45,959 nt of DNA, taken from positions 1 to 45,959 of the forward strand of contig JAJCYI010000021.1 in assembly GCA_029263015.1 (NCBI GenBank). The letters are read 5' to 3'. Shown piece by piece: positions 8,865 to 15,699 of the stretch. Below the pieces are notes generated by a model. The model was not told the DNA's origin. It did not search any database and saw only the letters and a list, made by a program, of their open reading frames with translations. This DNA is from Saprospiraceae bacterium (GTDB lineage Bacteria; Bacteroidota; Bacteroidia; Chitinophagales; Saprospiraceae). A program made the position numbers and the translations under genes. Each line of letters opens with the position of its first letter. The first letter of the stretch is position 1.

Positions 8865-9191
8865 ATGAGACCTAAATTTGGCGAATATATTAGAAAATTA
8901 AGAGTTGATAATGAATTGACTCTTACTCAATTAGCAGCAAAGCTTGGAATTGACTCAGCCAATTTGAGCAAAATCGAAACAGGTAAAAGAGATTTCGATG
9001 AAAAGCGAATATCAATACTTGCAGCGGTTTTTAATCTAAATCCAGAAGAACTGAAAGAGGAATTACTTAGTGAGAAAATTGCTCAAAAGTTATATAAATT
9101 AGATTGCTCTGAAAAAGTACTTTACTTGGCTGAACAGAAGGTCAAATATTTACGCCACAAGCATACTGCTCAAGGAAAACTCAAATTGTAA
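8865..9191 (+). CDS. XRE/HTH_3 controller protein of the restriction-modification system
   Basis: The protein has 108 residues. A helix-turn-helix at about 7-60 reads YIRKLRVDNELTLTQLAAKL, then IDSANLSKIETGKR, the classical HTH_3 pattern. The tail (70-108) is basic and probably helical. The gene lies 18 bases upstream of the methylase and directly behind a palindrome that overlaps its own promoter. By analogy with C proteins it would delay or limit nuclease expression, although here C, M and R are all read in one direction, unlike the divergent PvuII arrangement. Confidence 0.85.
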   Translation: MRPKFGEYIRKLRVDNELTLTQLAAKLGIDSANLSKIETGKRDFDEKRISILAAVFNLNPEELKEELLSEKIAQKLYKLDCSEKVLYLAEQKVKYLRHKHTAQGKLKL

Positions 9192-9209
9192 AAAAATAAA
9201 GAAATAAAT

Positions 9210-10154
9210 ATGTACGATTTTAAATTCAAAGAAAAACCATACTATCAGTCAAAAATAGGTGGAGCGTATCTTGGTGACAGTTTAGAATTAATGAAAAAGA
9301 TTCCTGAAAATTCAATTGATTTAATATTAACCTCCCCTCCTTTTGCTTTAACTCGAAAGAAGGAATATGGAAATGAACAAGAAGAAAAATATATTGAATG
9401 GTTTCTCCAATTTAGTAAAGAATTTTATAGGATTCTTAAAGATGAAGGTTCGCTTGTAATTGATTTAGGTGGTGCTTATCTCCCTGGATTTCCAGTTCGT
9501 AGTATTTATCAATATGAGTTACTTGTTAAATTGTGCAGAGAACAAAATTTCTTTCTTGCACAAGAATTTTTTCATTACAATCCATCAAGATTACCCACAC
9601 CTGCGGAATGGGTAACGATTAGAAGAATAAGGGTTAAAGATTCCGTCAATGTGGTTTGGTGGCTATCAAAAACTCCAAACCCAAATGCAAGCAATAGAAA
9701 GGTATTGAGACCATATAGCAAGAGCATGAAGAATCTAATTAAAAATGGATATAAAGCTAAGATGCGTCCAAGTGGGCATGATATTTCAAAAAAATTCGGC
9801 ACTGATAATGGAGGTTCAATACCACCAAATCTTTTGGAATTAGCTAACACCAATTCAAACGGACAATACCAAAGGAGGTGTAGAGAAAATGGAATGAAAC
9901 CTCATCCTGCAAGATTTCCAAAAGGCTTTGCCGAATTCTTTATTAAATTTTTGAGCGAAGAAGATGAAATTGTTTTAGACCCATTCGCAGGTTCAAATAC
10001 AACTGGTTTCGTAGCTGAAGAATTAAACCGAAAATGGATTTCTTTTGAATTAAACCAAAGCTACTTAGACGGAAGTCTTTATAGATTTGAAGATGAACAA
10101 AGTCTTTTTCCCTCAAATATTAAAGTACATGGCATCAAGACATCGAAAATATGA
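9210..10154 (+). CDS. N4-cytosine DNA methyltransferase, PvuII/SmaI-like
   Basis: The protein has 314 residues. It transfers a methyl group from SAM to DNA to protect host sites. Motif IV is TSPPF (41-45), typical of N4-cytosine enzymes, and it precedes the SAM-binding motif I DPFAGSNTTG (257-266), which gives the beta-class order. Long segments recall M.PvuII: FALTRKKEYGN, DLGGAYLPGFPVRSIY, RIRVKDSVNVVWWLSKT, RPSGHDISKKFGTDNGGSIPPNLL, KPHPARFP. The PvuII resemblance is from recall; the recognition site is therefore not proven to be CAGCTG. The last 26 bases overlap the nuclease gene, which suggests translational coupling. Confidence 0.92.
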   Translation: MYDFKFKEKPYYQSKIGGAYLGDSLELMKKIPENSIDLILTSPPFALTRKKEYGNEQEEKYIEWFLQFSKEFYRILKDEGSLVIDLGGAYLPGFPVRSIYQYELLVKLCREQNFFLAQEFFHYNPSRLPTPAEWVTIRRIRVKDSVNVVWWLSKTPNPNASNRKVLRPYSKSMKNLIKNGYKAKMRPSGHDISKKFGTDNGGSIPPNLLELANTNSNGQYQRRCRENGMKPHPARFPKGFAEFFIKFLSEEDEIVLDPFAGSNTTGFVAEELNRKWISFELNQSYLDGSLYRFEDEQSLFPSNIKVHGIKTSKI

Positions 10155-11127
10155 TTTACTTGACTTGCTTTTGCAAGCAATAAACGATGACGGTTGGAGT
10201 ACGCTGTATCTTTCAGACCCAAAATCCCATCCGTTTCATCTCAAAATATATAATGAATCCGAAAGCTATAATCTCAGGATTTACATTTGGAATCTAACTC
10301 ATGGAGGAGGTCGAGCAAGACCTGCCGATGAATATAGAGTTCAAATTACTGGTGTAAATCAATTTGAACAGTTAGAAAATGAAAAGACTCTAATCCTTGG
10401 TTGGTGGCGGGAAGGAGGCGTTTTTGCTGGATTTGATTACAATAAGCATACTGGTATTTTGGGGAGGTCACCTTCTATTCAAATCAGAGAGGAGGCATTA
10501 AGAAAAGCTAATACTTTAGGTATTTCAGCCATAACAAAAGAGAATGAAGAAATAGCGACTGCTTTTCGCCCTGATTTTATTGTAGAATATATACAAAATT
10601 TAGAGTCACTTCATTCGTTTGGAGAATCCGCAAGTGATTTAGCAGTTTTAGAAGAAGTAACAACAGACCCAAATGCTGTAAATGATGCACAGATTTCTTC
10701 CGTTAGTCAAGAAAGACAAACAACTGTTACCAATGTAAGAAAGAAAATAAGGGACAATAGTTTTAAATCGAGAATTCTAACCTCTTACAACAGTAGATGT
10801 GCATTTTGCAGCGTACAATTAAAACTGATTGATGCTGCCCATATAGTTCCAGTCCAGCACAATGGAACTGATGAAACGAGCAATGGAATTGCTTTATGCG
10901 CTTTACATCATAGAGCATTTGACAGAAACCTTATCACCTTCAATGAAGAATATCAAATTATTTACAGCGAGAAAAATTTTGGTAAATTAAGAAAAATTGG
11001 ATTAGACGGAGGTGCTGATGAATTTATTGGAGACCTGAGAGCAGTAATAAACCTTCCCCCTGCAATCGATGATAGACCTCATGTCGAATATGTGAAATTT
11101 GCAAACGAAATCCGAGGTTGGAATTAA
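10129..11127 (+). CDS. HNH restriction endonuclease
   Basis: The protein has 332 residues from the ATG at 10129; another in-frame ATG at 10087 would add 14 residues. The N-terminal half (about 1-160) has no motif I can name, but is likely to bind DNA (HGGGRARPADEYRVQITG). The C-terminal HNH domain shows CAFC (224-227), AAHIVP with His238, NGIALCALHHRAFD with Asn252 and His260/His261, fitting HNH_2-type nucleases with a beta-beta-alpha metal fold. Overlap with the methylase gene makes it the cognate nuclease. PvuII itself is a PD-(D/E)xK enzyme, so the methylase here has a different partner type. Confidence 0.82.
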   Translation: MASRHRKYDLLDLLLQAINDDGWSTLYLSDPKSHPFHLKIYNESESYNLRIYIWNLTHGGGRARPADEYRVQITGVNQFEQLENEKTLILGWWREGGVFAGFDYNKHTGILGRSPSIQIREEALRKANTLGISAITKENEEIATAFRPDFIVEYIQNLESLHSFGESASDLAVLEEVTTDPNAVNDAQISSVSQERQTTVTNVRKKIRDNSFKSRILTSYNSRCAFCSVQLKLIDAAHIVPVQHNGTDETSNGIALCALHHRAFDRNLITFNEEYQIIYSEKNFGKLRKIGLDGGADEFIGDLRAVINLPPAIDDRPHVEYVKFANEIRGWN

Positions 11128-11142
11128 CAAAGAAGAGAACAC

Positions 11143-11195
11143 GGCGAGGAACAAGGTGCAAAACGGCAATAGCCCCTATGCGGGGTGTTTGCACC
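11143..11195. repeat. Boundary repeat and hairpin downstream of the nuclease gene
   Basis: GGCGAGGAAC (11143-11152) is the exact inverse of GTTCCTCGCC at 8711-8720, upstream of the system. It is followed by a hairpin: GGTGCAAAAC pairs with GTTTGCACC (11155-11164 with 11187-11195, one bulged A). Inside it CCCC-TATGC-GGGG pairs again. A second hairpin with the same TATGC loop and a GCAATA left arm lies at 44508-44543, also just after an accessory gene. Confidence 0.55.
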
Positions 11196-11236
11196 AACCG
11201 TAGCCATGCATTATAAACCACGAAAAAAAATAAATT

Positions 11237-11947
11237 TTGACAAATAATATTGATGCTGAGAACAATGTATCGGGACAACTTAATCATAAAGGATTTTTGA
11301 TCGATTTAATTATTTATATCTCGGTGATGTTTTTGGTCAGAGAAATATATATACCAAAAATTGGGTTCCTGGCCAATGGGCTTTTTTGGTCATTTACAAC
11401 GTTGGTTGTGGCAACCTGGAGGATGAAAGTAAGAGGCGTAACCTGGAAAGAATTAGGTTTACGCAAGCCAAAATATTTTTGGAAAACATTAGGTGTTGCA
11501 GTTTTAATTCTTGCAACGGTAATGATTTCTATACTGACCTTTGAGATAATAAAAGACCATTTACCGTTTTCAATAACTCCAGATGATTCATCGGAAAGTG
11601 CTCCTTCTAAATTTGGAGATCTTAAAGGAAACTGGCTGCTCTTTTTTTCAATTATTCCGTTAGTTTTGGTGGAATCATTCCTGGAGGAACTATTAGATAG
11701 AGGGTTTTTGATAAATTGGATTGAAGGTCTTTTTTCTAAGACTTCTTTAGCTACAGCCATTGCAGTGCTATTTCAGGCTGCAATTTTCGGATTCAGGCAC
11801 TCTTATGATCTATCAGAAAGATCAATAACGGTTGGCATTATTGGATTAGTTATGGGAATAGCATATGTGAATTTTGGACGGAATTTATGGCCATTAATTA
11901 TCGCACATTGCATATTGAATACAATGTCTATGATAAATAGAGTGTAA
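11237..11947 (+). CDS. CPBP family intramembrane metalloprotease
   Basis: The protein is about 236 residues with several membrane helices. Three CPBP/ABI motifs are visible: EELLDR (EExxxR), FGFRH (FxxxH) and HCILN (HxxxN). The family includes CAAX-prenyl proteases and bacteriocin-immunity or membrane-regulatory proteases. The only start that keeps the full N-terminus is TTG at 11237; an in-frame stop lies just upstream at 11231-11233, and no ATG occurs before the first helix. The true start is therefore unusual or uncertain. The gene stands alone between hairpins in an AT-rich accessory stretch. Confidence 0.75.
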   Translation: MTNNIDAENNVSGQLNHKGFLIDLIIYISVMFLVREIYIPKIGFLANGLFWSFTTLVVATWRMKVRGVTWKELGLRKPKYFWKTLGVAVLILATVMISILTFEIIKDHLPFSITPDDSSESAPSKFGDLKGNWLLFFSIIPLVLVESFLEELLDRGFLINWIEGLFSKTSLATAIAVLFQAAIFGFRHSYDLSERSITVGIIGLVMGIAYVNFGRNLWPLIIAHCILNTMSMINRV

Positions 11948-12085
11948 AAGAATTTATAAGAATTTGTCAAAATTAAAACTGAAGATACTTTAAAATAAAA
12001 ACGGCATGCCAGCATAAACTAAGTTGACCATCTGCCCAAAAAGGGCACAGGGCATTTATCCAAAACGTTAGTCAGAACTACAATA

Positions 12086-12511
12086 ATGAAAAAACACTTT
12101 TGGCTATTCCTTATACTATTTTTCCTTTCAAAATATTCCTATTCTCAAGAATTAAATTTAACTATTGAGATATTGGGGATTGATGAAATGAAAGGTCTAA
12201 TCCAAATAGGTATATACAATGAAAGAGATGCATTCCCAAAAATTGGAATGGAATACAGGCTAGAGTATTTTACAGTTGTCTCAAAAGAAATGACAGTTAG
12301 GATAAAAGATTTACCCTATGGCGAATATTCAATTGCATTATTTCACGATATAGATAGTGATGGCGAATGTAATCTGAACTTCATAGGAATTCCCAAAGAG
12401 CCATACGGTTTTTCTAATAATATCAAACCAGTATTTAAAGCTCCTTCATTTGAATCAACGAAAGTTGTTTTAAATACCAATAAAATAATTCGAGTTGAAC
12501 TTATAGATTAA
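12086..12511 (+). CDS. Exported DUF2141 protein
   Basis: The protein has 141 residues. A signal peptide ends near KYSYSQ. The mature part matches DUF2141: LTIEILGIDEMKGLIQIGIYN, LPYGEYSIALFHDIDSDGECN, GIPKEPYGFSNN. The family is a periplasmic or secreted beta-sandwich of unknown role. The stop lies 10 bases before the PLOD-like glycosyltransferase, so the two are probably one operon. The 74 bases upstream contain a small hairpin, GCCC-AAAAA-GGGC, at 12034-12046. Confidence 0.8.
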   Translation: MKKHFWLFLILFFLSKYSYSQELNLTIEILGIDEMKGLIQIGIYNERDAFPKIGMEYRLEYFTVVSKEMTVRIKDLPYGEYSIALFHDIDSDGECNLNFIGIPKEPYGFSNNIKPVFKAPSFESTKVVLNTNKIIRVELID

Positions 12512-12521
12512 ATTTTTTTTC

Positions 12522-13385
12522 ATGAAACTTTTTACCGTAGCAACAAAAGAAGAAGGTTGTTTTGATTTATTAAAGCATACTGCAAATAGATGGGGTTACG
12601 ATTTACATGTTTTGGGATGGCAACAAACTTGGAAGGGATTTTCATGGAAGCTGGATCTATATATTGAAGCCTTTAAAAATTTACCATCTGATGAACCAGT
12701 GATTTGTGTGGATGGATATGATGTAGTTGTTATTGCTCCAGCTAATGAGATGTATAAAAAGTTTAAAAGTTTTAACCGACAAATCATATTTTCTGGTCAA
12801 CGTTATTTTCCAAACCAAAGATGGATACAAAAACTTGCTGATCAAGTAATGAGTTTCGACTTACCAAAAAACATTGATAAAGGCCCGCATAATTCTGATA
12901 GCTACAGCAGACCATGTATGGGGTTACTCGTCGGATATGCAGGAGAATTGTTGAAGCTTTTCCAAAATTTGATGGTCATAGAACGTCAAAGATCTTTAAA
13001 TGATGATCAGACATTGTTGAATATTTACTATTCCAACTTTCCAAATTCTATTAATTTAGATTATAAATGCTTAATGTTTCAAAACCTTTGGCGAACAAGA
13101 GGAGGTGTTTACGGAAAAGTCTCTTCAAAAGATAAAAATGCCGAAATTGAGGTGTTTTATGATAAAACAATAGAATCAATTCGAGTAAGGAATAAACAGT
13201 TTAATACTGACGCTTGCTTTATCCATGGACCATTTAATCTTGATATGGAATTACTTCTTAAAGAACTTAATTTATCATCTCCCAAGAGAAACTTCAAGAA
13301 AAGTTGGCATTATTGGAGATATAGTATAATTCACCATATAAAAAGGGCTATAAGACTATATATCTCTTTTTTAAAAAGTTACTAA
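12522..13385 (+). CDS. PLOD/procollagen-type glycosyltransferase domain protein
   Basis: The protein has 287 residues and no signal peptide, so it is cytoplasmic. It starts MKLFTVATKEEG and continues LHVLGWQQTWKGFSWKLDLYIEAFKNL, then PVICVDGYDVVV (about 59-70), with the acidic metal/UDP-sugar-binding pattern of lysyl hydroxylase-associated glycosyltransferases. SRPCMGLLVGYAGELLKLF and NDDQTLLNIYY (Asp-Asp-Gln) are further family landmarks, and FIHGPFN near the end carries the conserved His-Gly. The acceptor is unknown. The C-terminal 30 residues are basic and aromatic. It is coupled to the DUF2141 gene upstream. Confidence 0.72.
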   Translation: MKLFTVATKEEGCFDLLKHTANRWGYDLHVLGWQQTWKGFSWKLDLYIEAFKNLPSDEPVICVDGYDVVVIAPANEMYKKFKSFNRQIIFSGQRYFPNQRWIQKLADQVMSFDLPKNIDKGPHNSDSYSRPCMGLLVGYAGELLKLFQNLMVIERQRSLNDDQTLLNIYYSNFPNSINLDYKCLMFQNLWRTRGGVYGKVSSKDKNAEIEVFYDKTIESIRVRNKQFNTDACFIHGPFNLDMELLLKELNLSSPKRNFKKSWHYWRYSIIHHIKRAIRLYISFLKSY

Positions 13386-13461
13386 TTTTTTTAATTAGTG
13401 ATTTGTTGATGATTTTTTCTACAACTACAAATAAAAAGTATTGTGCCCATGGTCTAGCCCC

Positions 13462-13634
13462 AGGGCTGTTAAGTTCTCGTTTTAAAATTTAAAATTTAAA
13501 ATGATGAATTTAAAATGTAAAAATGGCCTGCACGTAAAATACTCGCCATCAGGTAGGTACGTGTGTCTGATTTTTACATTTATTATTTATCATTTTACAT
13601 TTTACATTAAAACCCTTAGCACTTAACAGCCCTG
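13462..13634. mobile_element. MITE-like element with TIRs and flanking direct repeats
   Basis: The ends are inverted repeats of AGGGCTGTTAAGT (13462-13474, with ACTTAACAGCCCT at 13621-13633). With two more bases of complementarity on each side, the perfect match is 15 bp. An 11-base direct repeat GGTCTAGCCCC flanks it (13451-13461 and 13635-13645), as a target duplication would. Subterminal sequence is AT-rich with repeated AATTTAAAATG/CATTTTACATT, so the whole element could fold into one long hairpin. No coding capacity is present. It fits a non-autonomous MITE. Confidence 0.6.
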
Positions 13635-13708
13635 GGTCTAGCCCCTATAAATCAGACAAAATTACAGACGGTTATTAAAGTGGTTAATTGCTGTAGTATC
13701 TTTACAAA

Positions 13709-13831
13709 ATGAAAAAAGACTTGGATAAACTCGATAAAAGGGAATTAATGAAAATGATCCTTGAGTTGTGCAAAAGAAAAAAGTCGGTCAGGGAAGAAGT
13801 GATGTGGGAATTGGGATATGAGGTAGAATAA
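13709..13831 (+). CDS. Small charged protein, 40 residues
   Basis: The frame ATG 13709 to TAA 13831 encodes a 40-residue lysine/glutamate-rich peptide, MKKDLDKLDKRELMKMILEL, then CKRKKSVREEVMWELGYEVE. A -7-like box TATCTTTA (13697-13704) sits just before the ATG, a spacing common in Bacteroidota genes with very short leaders. The predicted helix is strongly amphipathic. I know no family. It could be an antitoxin-like or regulatory peptide, or a chance frame. Confidence 0.35.
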   Translation: MKKDLDKLDKRELMKMILELCKRKKSVREEVMWELGYEVE

Positions 13832-14017
13832 TCAGATACGTCTAAAAACCACCGAATTTATGAACCCCTTTGATTTCTTTCCACAATTGAATACTTTAGG
13901 GGATTAAATTAAAGGTTCGAACAAAATAAGTGCTCATCCTTTCTAATTTTCAGCAGTACTTTATAACTAGATAACCCCCTCAAACCATCCTTTCCAATCA
14001 GTAATCAGTGAACAACG

Positions 14018-14689
14018 ATGAAAAGAATATTCCTTTCCTATCATTTTGACGACGAAATAAAACCGCTGGCCATGAATTTGGAGCGGCTCATCAAAAGCCA
14101 CGACCTGGAGGTGGTGGATGGGCAGCGATTGGCAGGACAGCCATTGTCACCAGCAGTTCAGGGCTTGATCGAAACTTGTGACGCCATGGTTATTTTATTG
14201 ACCACCAGGGAACAGGGCAAAAGCAATGATTGGGTCAAACATGAACGGACCACTGCTTATAATTTGAAAATACCGTTCATCGCGGTGGTGGAGCAAGGGG
14301 TGCAGGATAATGGCCCTTTTGATGCGTTTGAATACATCAATTACGATTCTGAAAACTTCCTCGAACCAGTCCTCAAAATTTCGGAATCCATTAATAAATG
14401 GAAACTCGATATTGGTGAAGTGGTCGAAGCCTACCTTGAACCAGATATTATAGTCAATGCGGTGCGGGATAATATCGATAGGAATGAAATTGTCCGATTT
14501 CGGTTTTTTGATCAAAGGAATCAATGGGGCGAGTGGAAAAAGCCTGTCATAAAGCCCGCTGCTGGCGGGGTCAGCCTTTACCTCGACGGGATCAAAAAAG
14601 ACTCTGAAATACAAATACAGGTGCGTACAGACAACAATACCTGGAATTCAGATGTCATCAATCAAAACTTAAGAATATCCGTAAAATGA
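14018..14689 (+). CDS. TIR domain protein with C-terminal beta-rich domain
   Basis: The protein has 223 residues. The TIR domain (1-135) begins KRIFLSYHFDDE, with DGQRLAGQPLSPAVQGLIETCDAMVILLT and NDWVKHERTTAYNLKIPFIAVV. Glu76 in WVKHE holds the place of the catalytic glutamate of NAD-cleaving TIRs. The C-terminal part (about 150-223) is beta-rich (VRFRFFDQRNQWGEW, GGVSLYLDGI, EIQIQVRTDN) and could be an Ig-like or YEATS-like sensor; this is inference. Its stop overlaps the next start (ATGA), so the pYEATS-TIR protein is translated with it. Likely role: stress- or phage-triggered NAD depletion or signalling. Confidence 0.82.
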   Translation: MKRIFLSYHFDDEIKPLAMNLERLIKSHDLEVVDGQRLAGQPLSPAVQGLIETCDAMVILLTTREQGKSNDWVKHERTTAYNLKIPFIAVVEQGVQDNGPFDAFEYINYDSENFLEPVLKISESINKWKLDIGEVVEAYLEPDIIVNAVRDNIDRNEIVRFRFFDQRNQWGEWKKPVIKPAAGGVSLYLDGIKKDSEIQIQVRTDNNTWNSDVINQNLRISVK

Positions 14690-15396
14690 GAAATTCAAAT
14701 CTATATACCGTTGCTCAAACGTCTTCCTTGCGGCCCTCTTCCAAAAAGAATTATTTTGATTGGGAAATATGGTTGGAAGATGGTGACAAACCAATCTCAG
14801 AAATTGACTCTGTAGAGTACCTATTGCACTCTACTTTTATTAACAGGTTGCGGACTATTAAAGACCCAAGCACAAAATTCAAACTTAAGTTAAGTGGTTG
14901 GGGGGAATTCATGATCCAGGTATTGGTTTATGAAAAATCCGGTGAGGTGGTTCATCTAAACCACTGGCTCAAGTTGGGGGACAATTATTCCAACATCGAA
15001 GAAATTCCGGAAGAAAAGGAAACGCCGAAAAAAATATTTTTATCCTATTCCAGTTCCGATGCTAAATTTGCGAAGGCCGTTGAGTCAACATTAATTGAAT
15101 TAGGCATAGACGTAAAAACTTCTTCTGATATTCCTACCGAAATGTCGATCAGTGAATACATTGATGATTCTATATCCTCTTCTGATGCGGTCGTTGCCAT
15201 TGAATCGGATTATAAAGACCATTGGCAGGAGAAAGAATTGGAGATTGCAAAAAATGCAGAAAAGCAGACAATTTCTATTAGTACTGAAACCAAATCGGCT
15301 GCTAGTAAAATGGAAGGGAAGTTTGCTTCATCTACCATGAATGCTTCAACTGACCCTGATATTATATCGTTGGCGCAAAGCATTTTGAAGTTGTGA
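14686..15396 (+). CDS. pYEATS-TIR fusion protein
   Basis: The protein has 236 residues. The N-terminal domain (about 23-97) matches prokaryotic YEATS: FDWEIWLEDGDKPISEIDSV, EYLLHSTF, KFKLKLSGWGEFMIQVLVY, HWLKLGDN. After a short acidic linker, a TIR domain runs from 116 (KKIFLSYSSSDAKFAKAVES) through SISEYIDDSISSSDAVVAIES to HWQEKELEIAKN. Glu184 stands four residues after Trp180, the expected catalytic position. YEATS domains in eukaryotes read acylated lysines; in prokaryotes they are proposed sensors in conflict systems. It overlaps the upstream TIR gene by 4 bases. Family roles are known; this pairing as a working system is inferred. Confidence 0.85.
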   Translation: MRNSNLYTVAQTSSLRPSSKKNYFDWEIWLEDGDKPISEIDSVEYLLHSTFINRLRTIKDPSTKFKLKLSGWGEFMIQVLVYEKSGEVVHLNHWLKLGDNYSNIEEIPEEKETPKKIFLSYSSSDAKFAKAVESTLIELGIDVKTSSDIPTEMSISEYIDDSISSSDAVVAIESDYKDHWQEKELEIAKNAEKQTISISTETKSAASKMEGKFASSTMNASTDPDIISLAQSILKL

Positions 15397-15409
15397 AAAT
15401 GAACAAAGA

Positions 15410-15600
15410 GCAAAGGTGACACCTTCTGGAAAAGTGTCACCTTTGCTGTAAAGCGAATCACCAGATTCGCCCTCTGATACGTCTGTTTAAGGGCGAATCT
15501 GGGGATTAGCTTTACAATCATCGTATTTAAGTTGTTGAGCAAGGTGTCGGACGCCCTTCGAGGCGTCGGACACCAAGGCCAAGAACTGGCGTCCGACACC
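15410..15600. repeat. Cluster of three palindromic elements
   Basis: The 303-base gap after the TIR operon holds three separate hairpins. The first, GCAAAGGTGACAC with its complement (15410-15422, 15434-15446), may terminate the operon. The second is nested: TGTAAAGC with GCTTTACA (15447-15454, 15509-15516) around GATTCGCCCT with AGGGCGAATC (15464-15473, 15490-15499). The third is GGTGTCGGACGCC with GGCGTCCGACACC (15543-15555, 15588-15600), with a near copy in direct orientation between them at 15562-15574. Confidence 0.7.
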
Positions 15601-15699
15601 TGAACTATTAATTTTAGGTGCGTGCATTATTATTTGCATAGCACCTAACTTAATTTTTGTCTGATTTACCATCATAAAAATTTAACAATATCTCATTTA

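Noticed and set aside
11143-11235. Integron attC site
   Set aside because: The hairpin and boundary motifs are suggestive, but the paired RYYYAAC/GTTRRRY core sites are not clear, the element is shorter than usual attC sites, and no integrase gene is present.
11314-11760. 148-residue minus-strand frame opposite the CPBP gene
   Set aside because: The plus strand carries all three CPBP motifs; the minus-strand frame is low complexity and has no recognisable feature.
13905-13930. tRNA T-arm-like GGTTCGAA
   Set aside because: No matching acceptor, D or anticodon arms exist around it.
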